NCBI RefSeq assembly: GCF_009676705.1
Contig: NZ_CP046046.1
Span: 1,821,501-1,885,500 of the forward strand
Reading direction: 5' to 3'
DNA length: 64,000 nt
Source: Spiribacter sp. 2438
Lineage (GTDB): Bacteria; Pseudomonadota; Gammaproteobacteria; Nitrococcales; Nitrococcaceae
In this document: piece after piece, positions 36,498 to 43,641 of the stretch
Layout: every line of letters begins with the position of its first letter
Position numbering within the stretch: the first letter of the stretch is position 1
Position numbers and translations under genes: made by a program
Notes under the pieces: model-generated
Seen by the model: only the letters and a program-made list of their open reading frames with translations
The model's database searches: none
What the model was told of the DNA's origin: nothing

Positions 36498-37131
36498 GAG
36501 GCGTCGACTCCTGTCGGTTCTATCGGTTCTGCCGGGGCTACTGGCCGCCCTGCTGGTGATGGCGCCTGCACCGGCCATGGCGGAGGGGCCGCGGGTGCTG
36601 GTCATCGGCGACAGCCTGTCCGCCGCCTATGATATGCCCACCGAGGCCGGCTGGGTGGCGCTGCTGCAAAATCGCCTCGGCGACCAGGCCCGGGTGGTCA
36701 ACGCGGCCATTAGCGGCGAGACCACCGCCGGGGCCCGCGCCCGCCTGCCGGAGGCCCTGGATCGCCACGAACCCGACGTGGTCATCATCGCGCTTGGCGG
36801 CAACGACGGCCTGCGGGGCATCCCGCTGAGCGCCTTCCGGGACAACCTGATGACCATGATCGAGGACGCCCGCAACGCCGGTGCCTCGGTGCTGCTGGCG
36901 GGTGTCCGCCTGCCCTCGAATTATGGCAGCGCGTTTATCGATCGGTTCCTTGGTGTTTATGAAACCGTCGCGGAGGAAACCGGGGTCGCCTTCGTGCCAC
37001 GGCTGCTGGATGGCGTGGCCGAGGATCGGGCCATGATGCAGGCCGACGGCATTCACCCCAACCGCGACGCCCAGCCGGTCATTCTGGAGAACGTCTGGCC
37101 AGAACTGGAGCCCCTGCTCAACCGCGACTAG
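36496..37131 (+). CDS. tesA: TesA, periplasmic SGNH lysophospholipase/thioesterase
   Basis: 211 residues with a signal peptide (to about residue 29, ending AMA). SGNH motifs: catalytic Ser in VIGDSLSAAY, Gly in SGETTAG, Asn in LGGNDGL, and the Asp-His pair in ADGIHPN. Cleaves acyl esters in the periplasm. ATG 36496 overlaps the divergent ybbA ATG; GTG 36484 is an in-frame alternative. Its TAG overlaps the stop of the convergent gene. Confidence 0.92.
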   Translation: MRRRLLSVLSVLPGLLAALLVMAPAPAMAEGPRVLVIGDSLSAAYDMPTEAGWVALLQNRLGDQARVVNAAISGETTAGARARLPEALDRHEPDVVIIALGGNDGLRGIPLSAFRDNLMTMIEDARNAGASVLLAGVRLPSNYGSAFIDRFLGVYETVAEETGVAFVPRLLDGVAEDRAMMQADGIHPNRDAQPVILENVWPELEPLLNRD

Positions 37132-37901
37132 TGGAGCGCCGCCGGCAGGCGGACGCTCATGGTGATGGGCAGGTGGTCGGAGAGCGGCGCATCCAGCACT
37201 TCGGCGGTCTCCACCTCGAGGCTGCGAGAGACCAGAATGTGGTCGATGTTGCGCGCCGGCCGCCAGCTCGGATAGGTGGGCAGATCGTGTAGCGGCTCTC
37301 TCAGGCCGGTTTCCCTGCAGAAATATCCCAATTCCGGACTGCGGGAATGGCAGTTGAGATCGCCCATGACGATGACGTGGTCGCTGTCCGCCACCTGCTC
37401 GGCGACGTAGGACAGTTGCGACAGCCGGGCGCGCTGACTGAGTGCCAGATGCAGCAGCACCACCACCAACTCGGCCTTGGGCGTGCCAAACCGCAGCATC
37501 AGCGCCCCTCGCCCCGGAATTCGGCCCGGCAGCCGATGCTCAATGACTTCGCGGGCCGGCAGGCGGCTTAGCAGGCCATTGCTGTGCTGGGCAAAACGTC
37601 CCAACGGACGATTGGTCTGGTGGTACCAGTGAGGAAAAGCCGCCGAGCGGGCCAGGAAGGCGGTCTGGTCGACAAAGCCACTGCGCAGGCTGCCCGCGTC
37701 AAGCTCCTGGAGCCCCACCAGGTCGAATTCGCCCACGAGGTCGGCGATGCGACGCAGATTGGGCAGTCGCCCCGGGTCCGGCAGCAGATGCCGCCAGCCC
37801 CGGGTGAAGTACTGGTGGTAGGTTCGGGTCTGCATGCCCACCTGAATATTGAAACTCATCAGGCGCAGGGTGGCAGGCAGAGTGGCGATGTCGCCGCTCA
37901 T
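37128..37901 (-). CDS. Endonuclease/exonuclease/phosphatase family protein
   Basis: 257 residues: LMSFNIQVG, LVGLQELDAGS, MGDLNCHSRSPELG and the terminal SDHLPITM, the metal and catalytic motifs of the DNase I-like fold. Substrate unknown; related proteins hydrolyse nucleic acids or phospholipid/phosphodiester bonds. ATG 37901 is seven bases from the dsbA stop, so it is probably cotranscribed with dsbA. Confidence 0.85.
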   Translation of the reverse strand: MSGDIATLPATLRLMSFNIQVGMQTRTYHQYFTRGWRHLLPDPGRLPNLRRIADLVGEFDLVGLQELDAGSLRSGFVDQTAFLARSAAFPHWYHQTNRPLGRFAQHSNGLLSRLPAREVIEHRLPGRIPGRGALMLRFGTPKAELVVVLLHLALSQRARLSQLSYVAEQVADSDHVIVMGDLNCHSRSPELGYFCRETGLREPLHDLPTYPSWRPARNIDHILVSRSLEVETAEVLDAPLSDHLPITMSVRLPAALH

Positions 37902-37908
37902 GGATTGT

Positions 37909-38535
37909 TCAGCGTGCGGCTTCCTCGGCGACAAGCGACTCGGCCACTTCCAGCATGCCCGCCTGGCCACCCGCGGCCCGAATGTCGATCAGGTGCTGAC
38001 CCGCGACGGCCACCGATGGCGTCCCCGGAATGGCAAAGGCGTCCACCGCCCGCTGGGAACGATTGAGCGCGGTCTCCACCGAGAAGGAGCGCATGGCATC
38101 CAGCACCTCCTCCGCCGTGAAGTCCGTCACCTCGGCGTAGAACTCGGCGATGGCTTCGCGATCCTCAAAGGACCGGCCCTGGTCATGAATGGCCTCGTAC
38201 ATGGCCCCGTGGGTCTGGTCGACAACGGCCAGCGCTTCAGCGGTGTGGAAGGCCCGGGCCAGCAACTCCCAGCTGTCACGGCCGAAGGTCACCGGCGTCT
38301 TCACCAGCGTGATGCGATCGCCCATCCCGGCAGCCCAGTCACTCATGCGCGGTTCGAAATCGGCGCAGTGAGGGCAGGCGTAGGAAAAGAACTCGCGAAC
38401 TTCAACGCCGCTGCCCTGGGTGGGCAGCGGGGTGTCGAGACTTCGGTAGGGCTGGCCCTGGGCCAGCGCCGTGCTGCCGCTGAACGCCAGCAGCAGGCCG
38501 AGAACCATCACCACCGCTTGTCCGGGAAAACGCAT
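37909..38535 (-). CDS. dsbA: Thiol:disulfide interchange protein DsbA
   Basis: 208 residues: signal peptide ending at ALAQ (about 26) and the DsbA active site CPHC (C54, C57) in FFSYACPHCADFEP, with cis-Pro in IPGTPSVAVAG. Introduces disulfides in the periplasm. ATG 38535 has AGGAGA upstream. Lies just downstream of the cytochrome c maturation genes, fitting redox handling of apocytochromes. Confidence 0.94.
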   Translation of the reverse strand: MRFPGQAVVMVLGLLLAFSGSTALAQGQPYRSLDTPLPTQGSGVEVREFFSYACPHCADFEPRMSDWAAGMGDRITLVKTPVTFGRDSWELLARAFHTAEALAVVDQTHGAMYEAIHDQGRSFEDREAIAEFYAEVTDFTAEEVLDAMRSFSVETALNRSQRAVDAFAIPGTPSVAVAGQHLIDIRAAGGQAGMLEVAESLVAEEAAR

Positions 38536-38560
38536 CAACAAATCTCCTTTCATGAATGGA

Positions 38561-39727
38561 CTACAACTCACCGTAAGAGTGCAGTCCGGAAAGGAACATA
38601 TTGACCCCCAGGAAGCAGAATGTCGTCACCAGCAGACCGATGATGGCCCACCAGGCCATGAAACGCCCCCGCAGGCCTTTGGTATACCGCAGGTGCAGCC
38701 AGCCGGCGTAGTTCAGCCAGACGATCAGTGACCAGCTCTCCTTGGGATCCCAGGACCAGTAGGCACCCCAGGCTTCCGCCGCCCACAGGGCGCCCAGAAT
38801 GGTGGCCACCGTAAAGAAGGCGAAGCCGAGGGCGATGGAGCGGTAGCTGATGTCATCAATCTGCTTGAGCGTCGGCAGCCGCTGGGCCCAGACGCTGTCG
38901 TCGCTGACCCGATCGCGGATCAGGTATGCCACCCCCAGCATGGCCGCCAGCGCAAAGGCGCCGTAGGCGATGAAGTTGGTGGGCACGTGGATCTTCATCC
39001 AGTAGCTGTTGAGCGCGGGCACCAGGGGCTCGATCTGATAGGCCTGGCGATCGAAGTGGTACCACAACAGAAAGCCAATGGACGCGGAAATGATCAGCAG
39101 CACGAAAAAGCCCAGCTGCCGGGTGCGGTAGGCACCCTCGTAGTAGAGGTAGAGCAGCGCGGTGACGACCGCGAACAGCACGAACACCTCGTAGAGGTTG
39201 CTCACCGGGATGTAGCCGATGCCCCCTTCGAACAGATGGGTCTCGTGCCAGCGCACCAGCAGGCCGACGAGACCGGCGCCGGCGGCGATCCAGGTGAGCC
39301 GCGAGGCGACCCGGGCGGTGAAGTCATTGCCGGTGAAAAGCGCCGCGCCGTAGGCCAGTGTCGCCGCCGGGAAGAGCGCACTCATCCACATGATCGCGGA
39401 CTGGCTGGAGAGCAGATAGCGCAGGAAGAAATCGCTGTCCGCGGCCGCCAGGTCCGGATAGCGGGAAATGGCGAACAGGCTGACGGCGCAGACCAGCCCC
39501 ATGTAGAGCCGCCCCCCGTGCCAGTGCCAGCCCATGCCGATCATCGCACCGGCGGTGAACAGGGTAATCACGACCTCGTAGCGGTTCATGGCGTCCCAGA
39601 GCACGGTGCAGGTCACTGCCGTGGCCACCACCACCAGGGCGGCCCAGAACCAGTCGCCGGGCGTCAGCCGCTGAAGCAGCGACGGCCGGCGCATGGAGCG
39701 GATCATTTCGTCGCGGGAGGCAACCAT
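38561..39727 (-). CDS. ccsA: System II cytochrome c biogenesis protein CcsA/ResC (often named CcsB)
   Basis: 388 residues, about ten membrane segments. The haem-handling WWD-type motif is AEAWGAYWSWDPKESWSL, with a conserved His in WLHLRYTKG. With ResB it carries haem to the outside and ligates it to apocytochrome c. The ATG at 39727 directly follows a GGACAG repeat whose GAGGA lies seven bases upstream, so the repeat appears to provide the ribosome binding site. Confidence 0.9.
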   Translation of the reverse strand: MVASRDEMIRSMRRPSLLQRLTPGDWFWAALVVVATAVTCTVLWDAMNRYEVVITLFTAGAMIGMGWHWHGGRLYMGLVCAVSLFAISRYPDLAAADSDFFLRYLLSSQSAIMWMSALFPAATLAYGAALFTGNDFTARVASRLTWIAAGAGLVGLLVRWHETHLFEGGIGYIPVSNLYEVFVLFAVVTALLYLYYEGAYRTRQLGFFVLLIISASIGFLLWYHFDRQAYQIEPLVPALNSYWMKIHVPTNFIAYGAFALAAMLGVAYLIRDRVSDDSVWAQRLPTLKQIDDISYRSIALGFAFFTVATILGALWAAEAWGAYWSWDPKESWSLIVWLNYAGWLHLRYTKGLRGRFMAWWAIIGLLVTTFCFLGVNMFLSGLHSYGEL

Positions 39728-39742
39728 GTGTCTGTCCTCAAT
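39727..39742 (-). repeat. GGACAG repeat forming the ccsA ribosome binding site
   Basis: Minus strand TTGAGGACAGACACATG: the repeat is joined directly to the start codon. Confidence 0.88.
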
Positions 39743-41813
39743 TCTCTCGGGCGGGGTCGTCCGCCGGGTTCAGATGCTGGTCGACCGCGTCGGCCAGTTG
39801 TTCAAATTCTTCCTCGAACTGCTCCGGCCGGCGCTGGTTGGCACCGCCCATCAGGAGCTCGCCGCCGCCGGTCTGACCGGGCTTGACCAGCGCCCAGACC
39901 CGTCGCTGGGAGACATAGAACAGCAGAAACACCCCGAGGGTCAGCAGCGCCGAGCCGGTGTAGACGATGCTTTTGCCCGGCGCCCGGGTAATCTGCAGGC
40001 CGGTGGCCTGACGATGCTCGAAATGGTTGAGCTGAAAGATCAGCGGCGCGCCGTACTCGGCCGCGGCAGAGACCGCGTTCATGGCCTCTTCAAAGAAAGC
40101 GCGCTGCTCGGAATCGGTCTGGATGGAGGCGGGCATCACGCCCCGCTGATCCGCCAGCACGTCCCGATAGACCTCGTAGAGTGTTCGCTGCAGCACTGCC
40201 TCGGAGAACTCGCGAATCATCCCGGGACGACTGGCGCCGGCGGCCCGCTCATCCAGCTCGGCGCTCACGCCGCCAAAGCCCTGGGTGAGCAGGGTGTCGA
40301 TCATGCCATGGGCGGTGCCGGCCACCCGATCACCGAGATCGGAGCCGGGCACGCCCATCTGCCCCAGCAGTCCGTCCGCCGCCCGTCGGGACGCGCCGGC
40401 CACCGCCTCGGGACGATGCAGCGCGTCATGGAAGGCCAGGAAGGTGTCCATGGAGTAGTTATGGTCCGCGGGAATATGCAGATAGCGGAACGGCTCCTCG
40501 GCACCCATGCGCATGCCATGCAGGAAGTACCACCGGTCCTCGATCTCCACCGGAGCCATGTAGTTGCGGTATTCGCGGGCCTGTCCGGCCTCGTCGCGCA
40601 GGGTAAAGGTGTAGGACGGGCCGGAGTTGATGAACTCACTGCTGCCCCCGGTGCGCTCCACCGAGCGGGTGTCCCGGTTGATGTTCAGCAACTCGAAGCC
40701 GTCGATCCGCAGCTCCCGCTCGAGACCGCCCAGCTGCAGATCATAGGTCTCGAAGACCCGGGCATCGAGCTCCATCACCTCACCCGATCCATCCAGAAGA
40801 TGCCCGGTCAGATAGAGACTGGAACCGCCATCGGTAAAGCTCGCCTGGTAAATGGTATGACCGCGGTGGGTGAGCGGGTAGTTCACACCGATGGTCTCGC
40901 GGATGGGCTCATCCAGGGTGGGGTCGTGGATGACCAGATCGCTTTCGTAGGACCGGGGCGCGCCGTTGGGAAAATAATCGATCCGGAACTGCTCGACTTC
41001 GATGGTGAAAGGCAGCTCCTGGACCAGGTAGCCATCGCGCATCTGCAGGAAGGACACCTCGGAGCTGGCGCCCTCGGGGATGGTGACATTGCCGCGAAAT
41101 GCCCCGCTTTCGGCGGCCACCCAGCTTTCGGCAGGCACTTGGGACACCCGCAGATCGCGGGTCTCGATCTGGAGGTTGCCGGTGAACTCCTGGAATTTGA
41201 GGTAGAGGTTGCCGTCAACCAGGGCGCCGATGGCGATCACCACCACGGCCACGTGGGTGAGCACGTAGCCAATGCGGGTGGCTGCACCTTTCATGCCGGC
41301 CACCACCACGATGTCGCCGCGGGCCTCGGTGCGGGTGCGGTAACCGTGAGCCTGGAAGGCGGCTTCGGCCACATCCTGCAGTTCACCGGTGCTGTGGGCG
41401 CTGTCCCAGTGGCGGTGCTGACGCAGGGCAAGGAGCGACTGTTCCCGAACCCGGGTGCGGTAGCGGGTGATTTCTCGCCAGACGCTGGGGATGTGCCGGC
41501 TGACGCAAATCCCGGTGGAGAGGATCAGGAACCCGAGAATGAACAGAAACCAGCTGGCGGAATAGACGTCGTAGAGGTTGAGGACGCGAAACACCTCGAA
41601 CCAGAACGGACCGAACTGAATCAGGTAGGTGTTGAAGGTCTCGTTCTGTGGGAGCACCGTGCCGATGACCGAGGCGATGCTCACCACCACCAGCAGGGTG
41701 ATGGCCAAGTTCATCGAGCCCAGGAATTCGAGCCAAATGCCGCCCAGGCTCTTGCGCGGTTGTCCGCGAGAGTCGGGGCGGCTGGCGCTCATGCTGGCGG
41801 CGGTCTCGGCCAT
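39738..41813 (-). CDS. resB: System II cytochrome c biogenesis protein ResB (Ccs1)
   Basis: 691 residues: three N-terminal membrane segments (FLGSMNLAITLLVVVSIASV, then two more), a long periplasmic domain, and a final segment (SIVYTGSALLTLGVFLLFYV) before the cytosolic tail. It forms the haem-ligation complex with CcsA, whose start lies inside the end of this gene. Presumed client: the cytochrome c4 encoded just upstream on the same strand. Confidence 0.92.
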   Translation of the reverse strand: MAETAASMSASRPDSRGQPRKSLGGIWLEFLGSMNLAITLLVVVSIASVIGTVLPQNETFNTYLIQFGPFWFEVFRVLNLYDVYSASWFLFILGFLILSTGICVSRHIPSVWREITRYRTRVREQSLLALRQHRHWDSAHSTGELQDVAEAAFQAHGYRTRTEARGDIVVVAGMKGAATRIGYVLTHVAVVVIAIGALVDGNLYLKFQEFTGNLQIETRDLRVSQVPAESWVAAESGAFRGNVTIPEGASSEVSFLQMRDGYLVQELPFTIEVEQFRIDYFPNGAPRSYESDLVIHDPTLDEPIRETIGVNYPLTHRGHTIYQASFTDGGSSLYLTGHLLDGSGEVMELDARVFETYDLQLGGLERELRIDGFELLNINRDTRSVERTGGSSEFINSGPSYTFTLRDEAGQAREYRNYMAPVEIEDRWYFLHGMRMGAEEPFRYLHIPADHNYSMDTFLAFHDALHRPEAVAGASRRAADGLLGQMGVPGSDLGDRVAGTAHGMIDTLLTQGFGGVSAELDERAAGASRPGMIREFSEAVLQRTLYEVYRDVLADQRGVMPASIQTDSEQRAFFEEAMNAVSAAAEYGAPLIFQLNHFEHRQATGLQITRAPGKSIVYTGSALLTLGVFLLFYVSQRRVWALVKPGQTGGGELLMGGANQRRPEQFEEEFEQLADAVDQHLNPADDPAREN

Positions 41814-41952
41814 GGCTCGCGTTCTATTGCTCGGTCAGTGGGTCATCAAGGGTGTTGGGGGGAAGTTGATCACACTCTTCTCGCGCCTTCCTTGCCCGGG
41901 GTCAAGGGGTCGTTCGCGCCCCCGCTTTCATGGCGAGGGTTGGCACTGGAGC

Positions 41953-41974
41953 AAGGCCGCATCGCTGCGGCCTT
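41953..41974 (-). terminator. Hairpin downstream of cytochrome c4 gene
   Basis: AAGGCCGCA-TCGC-TGCGGCCTT, a 9-bp perfect stem in the 221-bp gap between the cytochrome c4 and resB genes. It lacks a long T tract, so termination is plausible rather than certain. Confidence 0.5.
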
Positions 41975-42034
41975 CTCTGCCCGGATCACACCGACTTTCG
42001 CTAGCCGGTTGGATAATGACCCGTCAGCGACTCG

Positions 42035-42673
42035 TTAGTCGGCTGCCACTTCCCGCGGGTAGAGGCCGCGCACGTAGTGGGCAAGCGCCTGAATCTCGTC
42101 ATCGGTCAGTTCGGCGGCGATTTCGTTCATCATGCCCGCCAGACCATAACCGCCTCGATCACCAGATCGATAAGCCATGAGGGTATCGCTGGTGTATTCG
42201 ACTTTCTGCCCACTCAGCATGGGGTAACCACTGCTGGGGACACCCAAGCCCGCCGGGCCATGGCAGCTTATACAGGCCGGGACGCCACGCTCGGCAATGC
42301 CGCCCATGTAGATGCTGCGGCCGGTGGAGAGGAGTTCTTCGGGGGTTTCGCCCACTTCCGGCTCGAGCCCTTCAAAGTAGACCGCCAGATCCGCCATGGT
42401 CTGCTCGTCGAGGTTGGCGGCCTGTCCAAGCATGATGGCGTTTTCCCGCTCGCCGGACTTGTAGAACTGCAACTGCGCGAAGGTGTAATCGGCGTGCTGT
42501 CCGGCCAGATTGGGCCATTCACCCATGTTGCTGACGCCCTTGGCACCATGACAGGCGATACAGGTCTGGGCGGCTTCCTCGCCGCGCACGGGGTCGGCGT
42601 CTTCCAGCTGCGCGTGGGCCATGGGAGCCGCGAGCAACAGGGCGGCGAGGGCGATCGACTTCTTGGGGATCAT
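42035..42673 (-). CDS. Cytochrome c4, dihaem
   Basis: 212 residues: signal peptide to about residue 21 (AHAQ) and two class I c-type halves, each with a CxxCH site (CIACH at 38-42 and CISCH in the second half) and a Met ligand region. Periplasmic electron carrier to terminal oxidases. ATG 42673 gives a proper signal peptide; the longer start adds eight residues. Sits upstream of the resB-ccsA maturation pair. Confidence 0.92.
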   Translation of the reverse strand: MIPKKSIALAALLLAAPMAHAQLEDADPVRGEEAAQTCIACHGAKGVSNMGEWPNLAGQHADYTFAQLQFYKSGERENAIMLGQAANLDEQTMADLAVYFEGLEPEVGETPEELLSTGRSIYMGGIAERGVPACISCHGPAGLGVPSSGYPMLSGQKVEYTSDTLMAYRSGDRGGYGLAGMMNEIAAELTDDEIQALAHYVRGLYPREVAAD

Positions 42674-42757
42674 GGTTGGCGGTAACCTCCGGTACAATCG
42701 CTGACTTTATACCAACGGCCCCTTTGGCGGTCAATTTCCATCAGGGTCAAAACCCGC

Positions 42758-43396
42758 ATGCCACTTGACTATCGTCGGACCCAGTTTCTGCTTTCCGCCC
42801 CGGAACCCGAGCAGCTCCCCGCCGACCTGGGCGCGGAGGTGGCCTTCGCCGGCCGCTCCAACGCCGGCAAATCCAGCGCCCTCAACGCCATCACCGATCA
42901 ACGGTCGCTGGCCCGCGTCAGCAAAACCCCCGGCCGCACCCAGGCCATCAATGTTTTCCCGGTAGGGGACAGACACTCTGCTTCGGTAGAGGACAGACAC
43001 TTTCCCGCGGCGGAATATCGGCTCATTGATCTACCCGGCTATGGGTATGCCAAGGCGCCGGAGGCATTGCGACGTCACTGGCAACGGGCCCTGCCGGCTT
43101 ACCTTGAAGGCCGCCAGAGCCTGCGAGGGCTGGTGGTGATCATGGACATCCGCCATCCGCTGGGACCGCTGGACGAGCAGATGCTGGCCTGGGCCAACGC
43201 GGCAGAGCTGCCGGTGCACGTCCTGCTGAGCAAAGCGGACAAGCTTCGGCGGGGCCCGGCGGGCAACACTTTGCAGCGCGTACTGCCCGCCATGCGTGCC
43301 ATCTGCCCGGCCAGTACGGCTCAGCTGTTCTCGGCGACCAACCGCCAGGGGGTGGACGCGGCGAGGCGGAAGCTGGATGAGTGGCTGCTGGGGTAA
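42758..43396 (+). CDS. engB: Ribosome biogenesis GTPase YsxC/EngB with repeat-encoded insertion
   Basis: 212 residues. G1 GRSNAGKSS (32-40), G2 in SKTPGRTQ, G3 DLPGYG, G4 SKADK, G5 SATN. Essential for 50S assembly in most bacteria. Between NVF and DLPG E. coli has nine residues and this protein about 23: the extra 14 are encoded by two tandem GGACAG repeats (VGDRHSASVEDRHF). The frame is intact and all G motifs remain, so the gene should be functional with an enlarged beta-hairpin near switch II. Confidence 0.94.
   Translation: MPLDYRRTQFLLSAPEPEQLPADLGAEVAFAGRSNAGKSSALNAITDQRSLARVSKTPGRTQAINVFPVGDRHSASVEDRHFPAAEYRLIDLPGYGYAKAPEALRRHWQRALPAYLEGRQSLRGLVVIMDIRHPLGPLDEQMLAWANAAELPVHVLLSKADKLRRGPAGNTLQRVLPAMRAICPASTAQLFSATNRQGVDAARRKLDEWLLG
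42963..43005 (+). repeat. GGACAG repeats, two tandem copies in engB
   Basis: TAGGGGACAGACACTC (42963 on) and TAGAGGACAGACACTTTCCC (42987 on), 24 bp apart, both in frame as V(G/E)DRH. Confidence 0.95.
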
Positions 43397-43468
43397 TGGT
43401 GGCGACGCCGCTGAGCCGGGGGCGGAGCAACCCTGCCCGACACCCGGCCATGCGGCGCCATCGGACAT

Positions 43469-43506
43469 AAAAAAACCCCGAAGGCCATGGGGGGTAGCCT
43501 TCGGGG
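43469..43506 (-). terminator. Intrinsic terminator downstream of polA
   Basis: Minus strand CCCCGAAGGC, 11-base loop, GCCTTCGGGG, followed by seven T residues. Confidence 0.92.
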
Positions 43507-43592
43507 ACGTCGGACTCGGCCTTGGGGGCACAACCGAGCCCGAAGACCCGCTAGAAAGGGAGGGAGTAGCGGGTCGCGCCGGGCACTGGCGC
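43470..43592 (-). ncRNA. Putative small RNA between polA and engB (ErsA/Spot42 position)
   Basis: A sigma-E-like promoter (43599-43626) and a strong intrinsic terminator bound about 123 nt on the minus strand downstream of polA. In E. coli Spot42 and in Pseudomonas ErsA occupy this same polA-engB gap, and ErsA is driven by the sigma-E homologue AlgU. I cannot show sequence homology; the call rests on position, promoter and terminator. Confidence 0.5.
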
Positions 43593-43598
43593 ATCTGG

Positions 43599-43626
43599 TA
43601 TGACCAAACCCGACGAATGGAAGTTC
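43599..43626 (-). promoter_or_regulatory. Sigma-E-like promoter in polA-engB gap
   Basis: Minus strand GAACTT (43626-43621), 15-base spacer, GGTCATA (43605-43599), close to the sigma-E consensus GGAACTT/GGTCAAA. Confidence 0.5.
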
Positions 43627-43641
43627 ACCACCAATGGATAA

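Noticed and set aside
39693-42038. 781-residue plus-strand open frame antisense to resB
   Set aside because: Shadow of the resB frame; His/Gly/Val-rich with no domain, while the minus strand encodes a full ResB.
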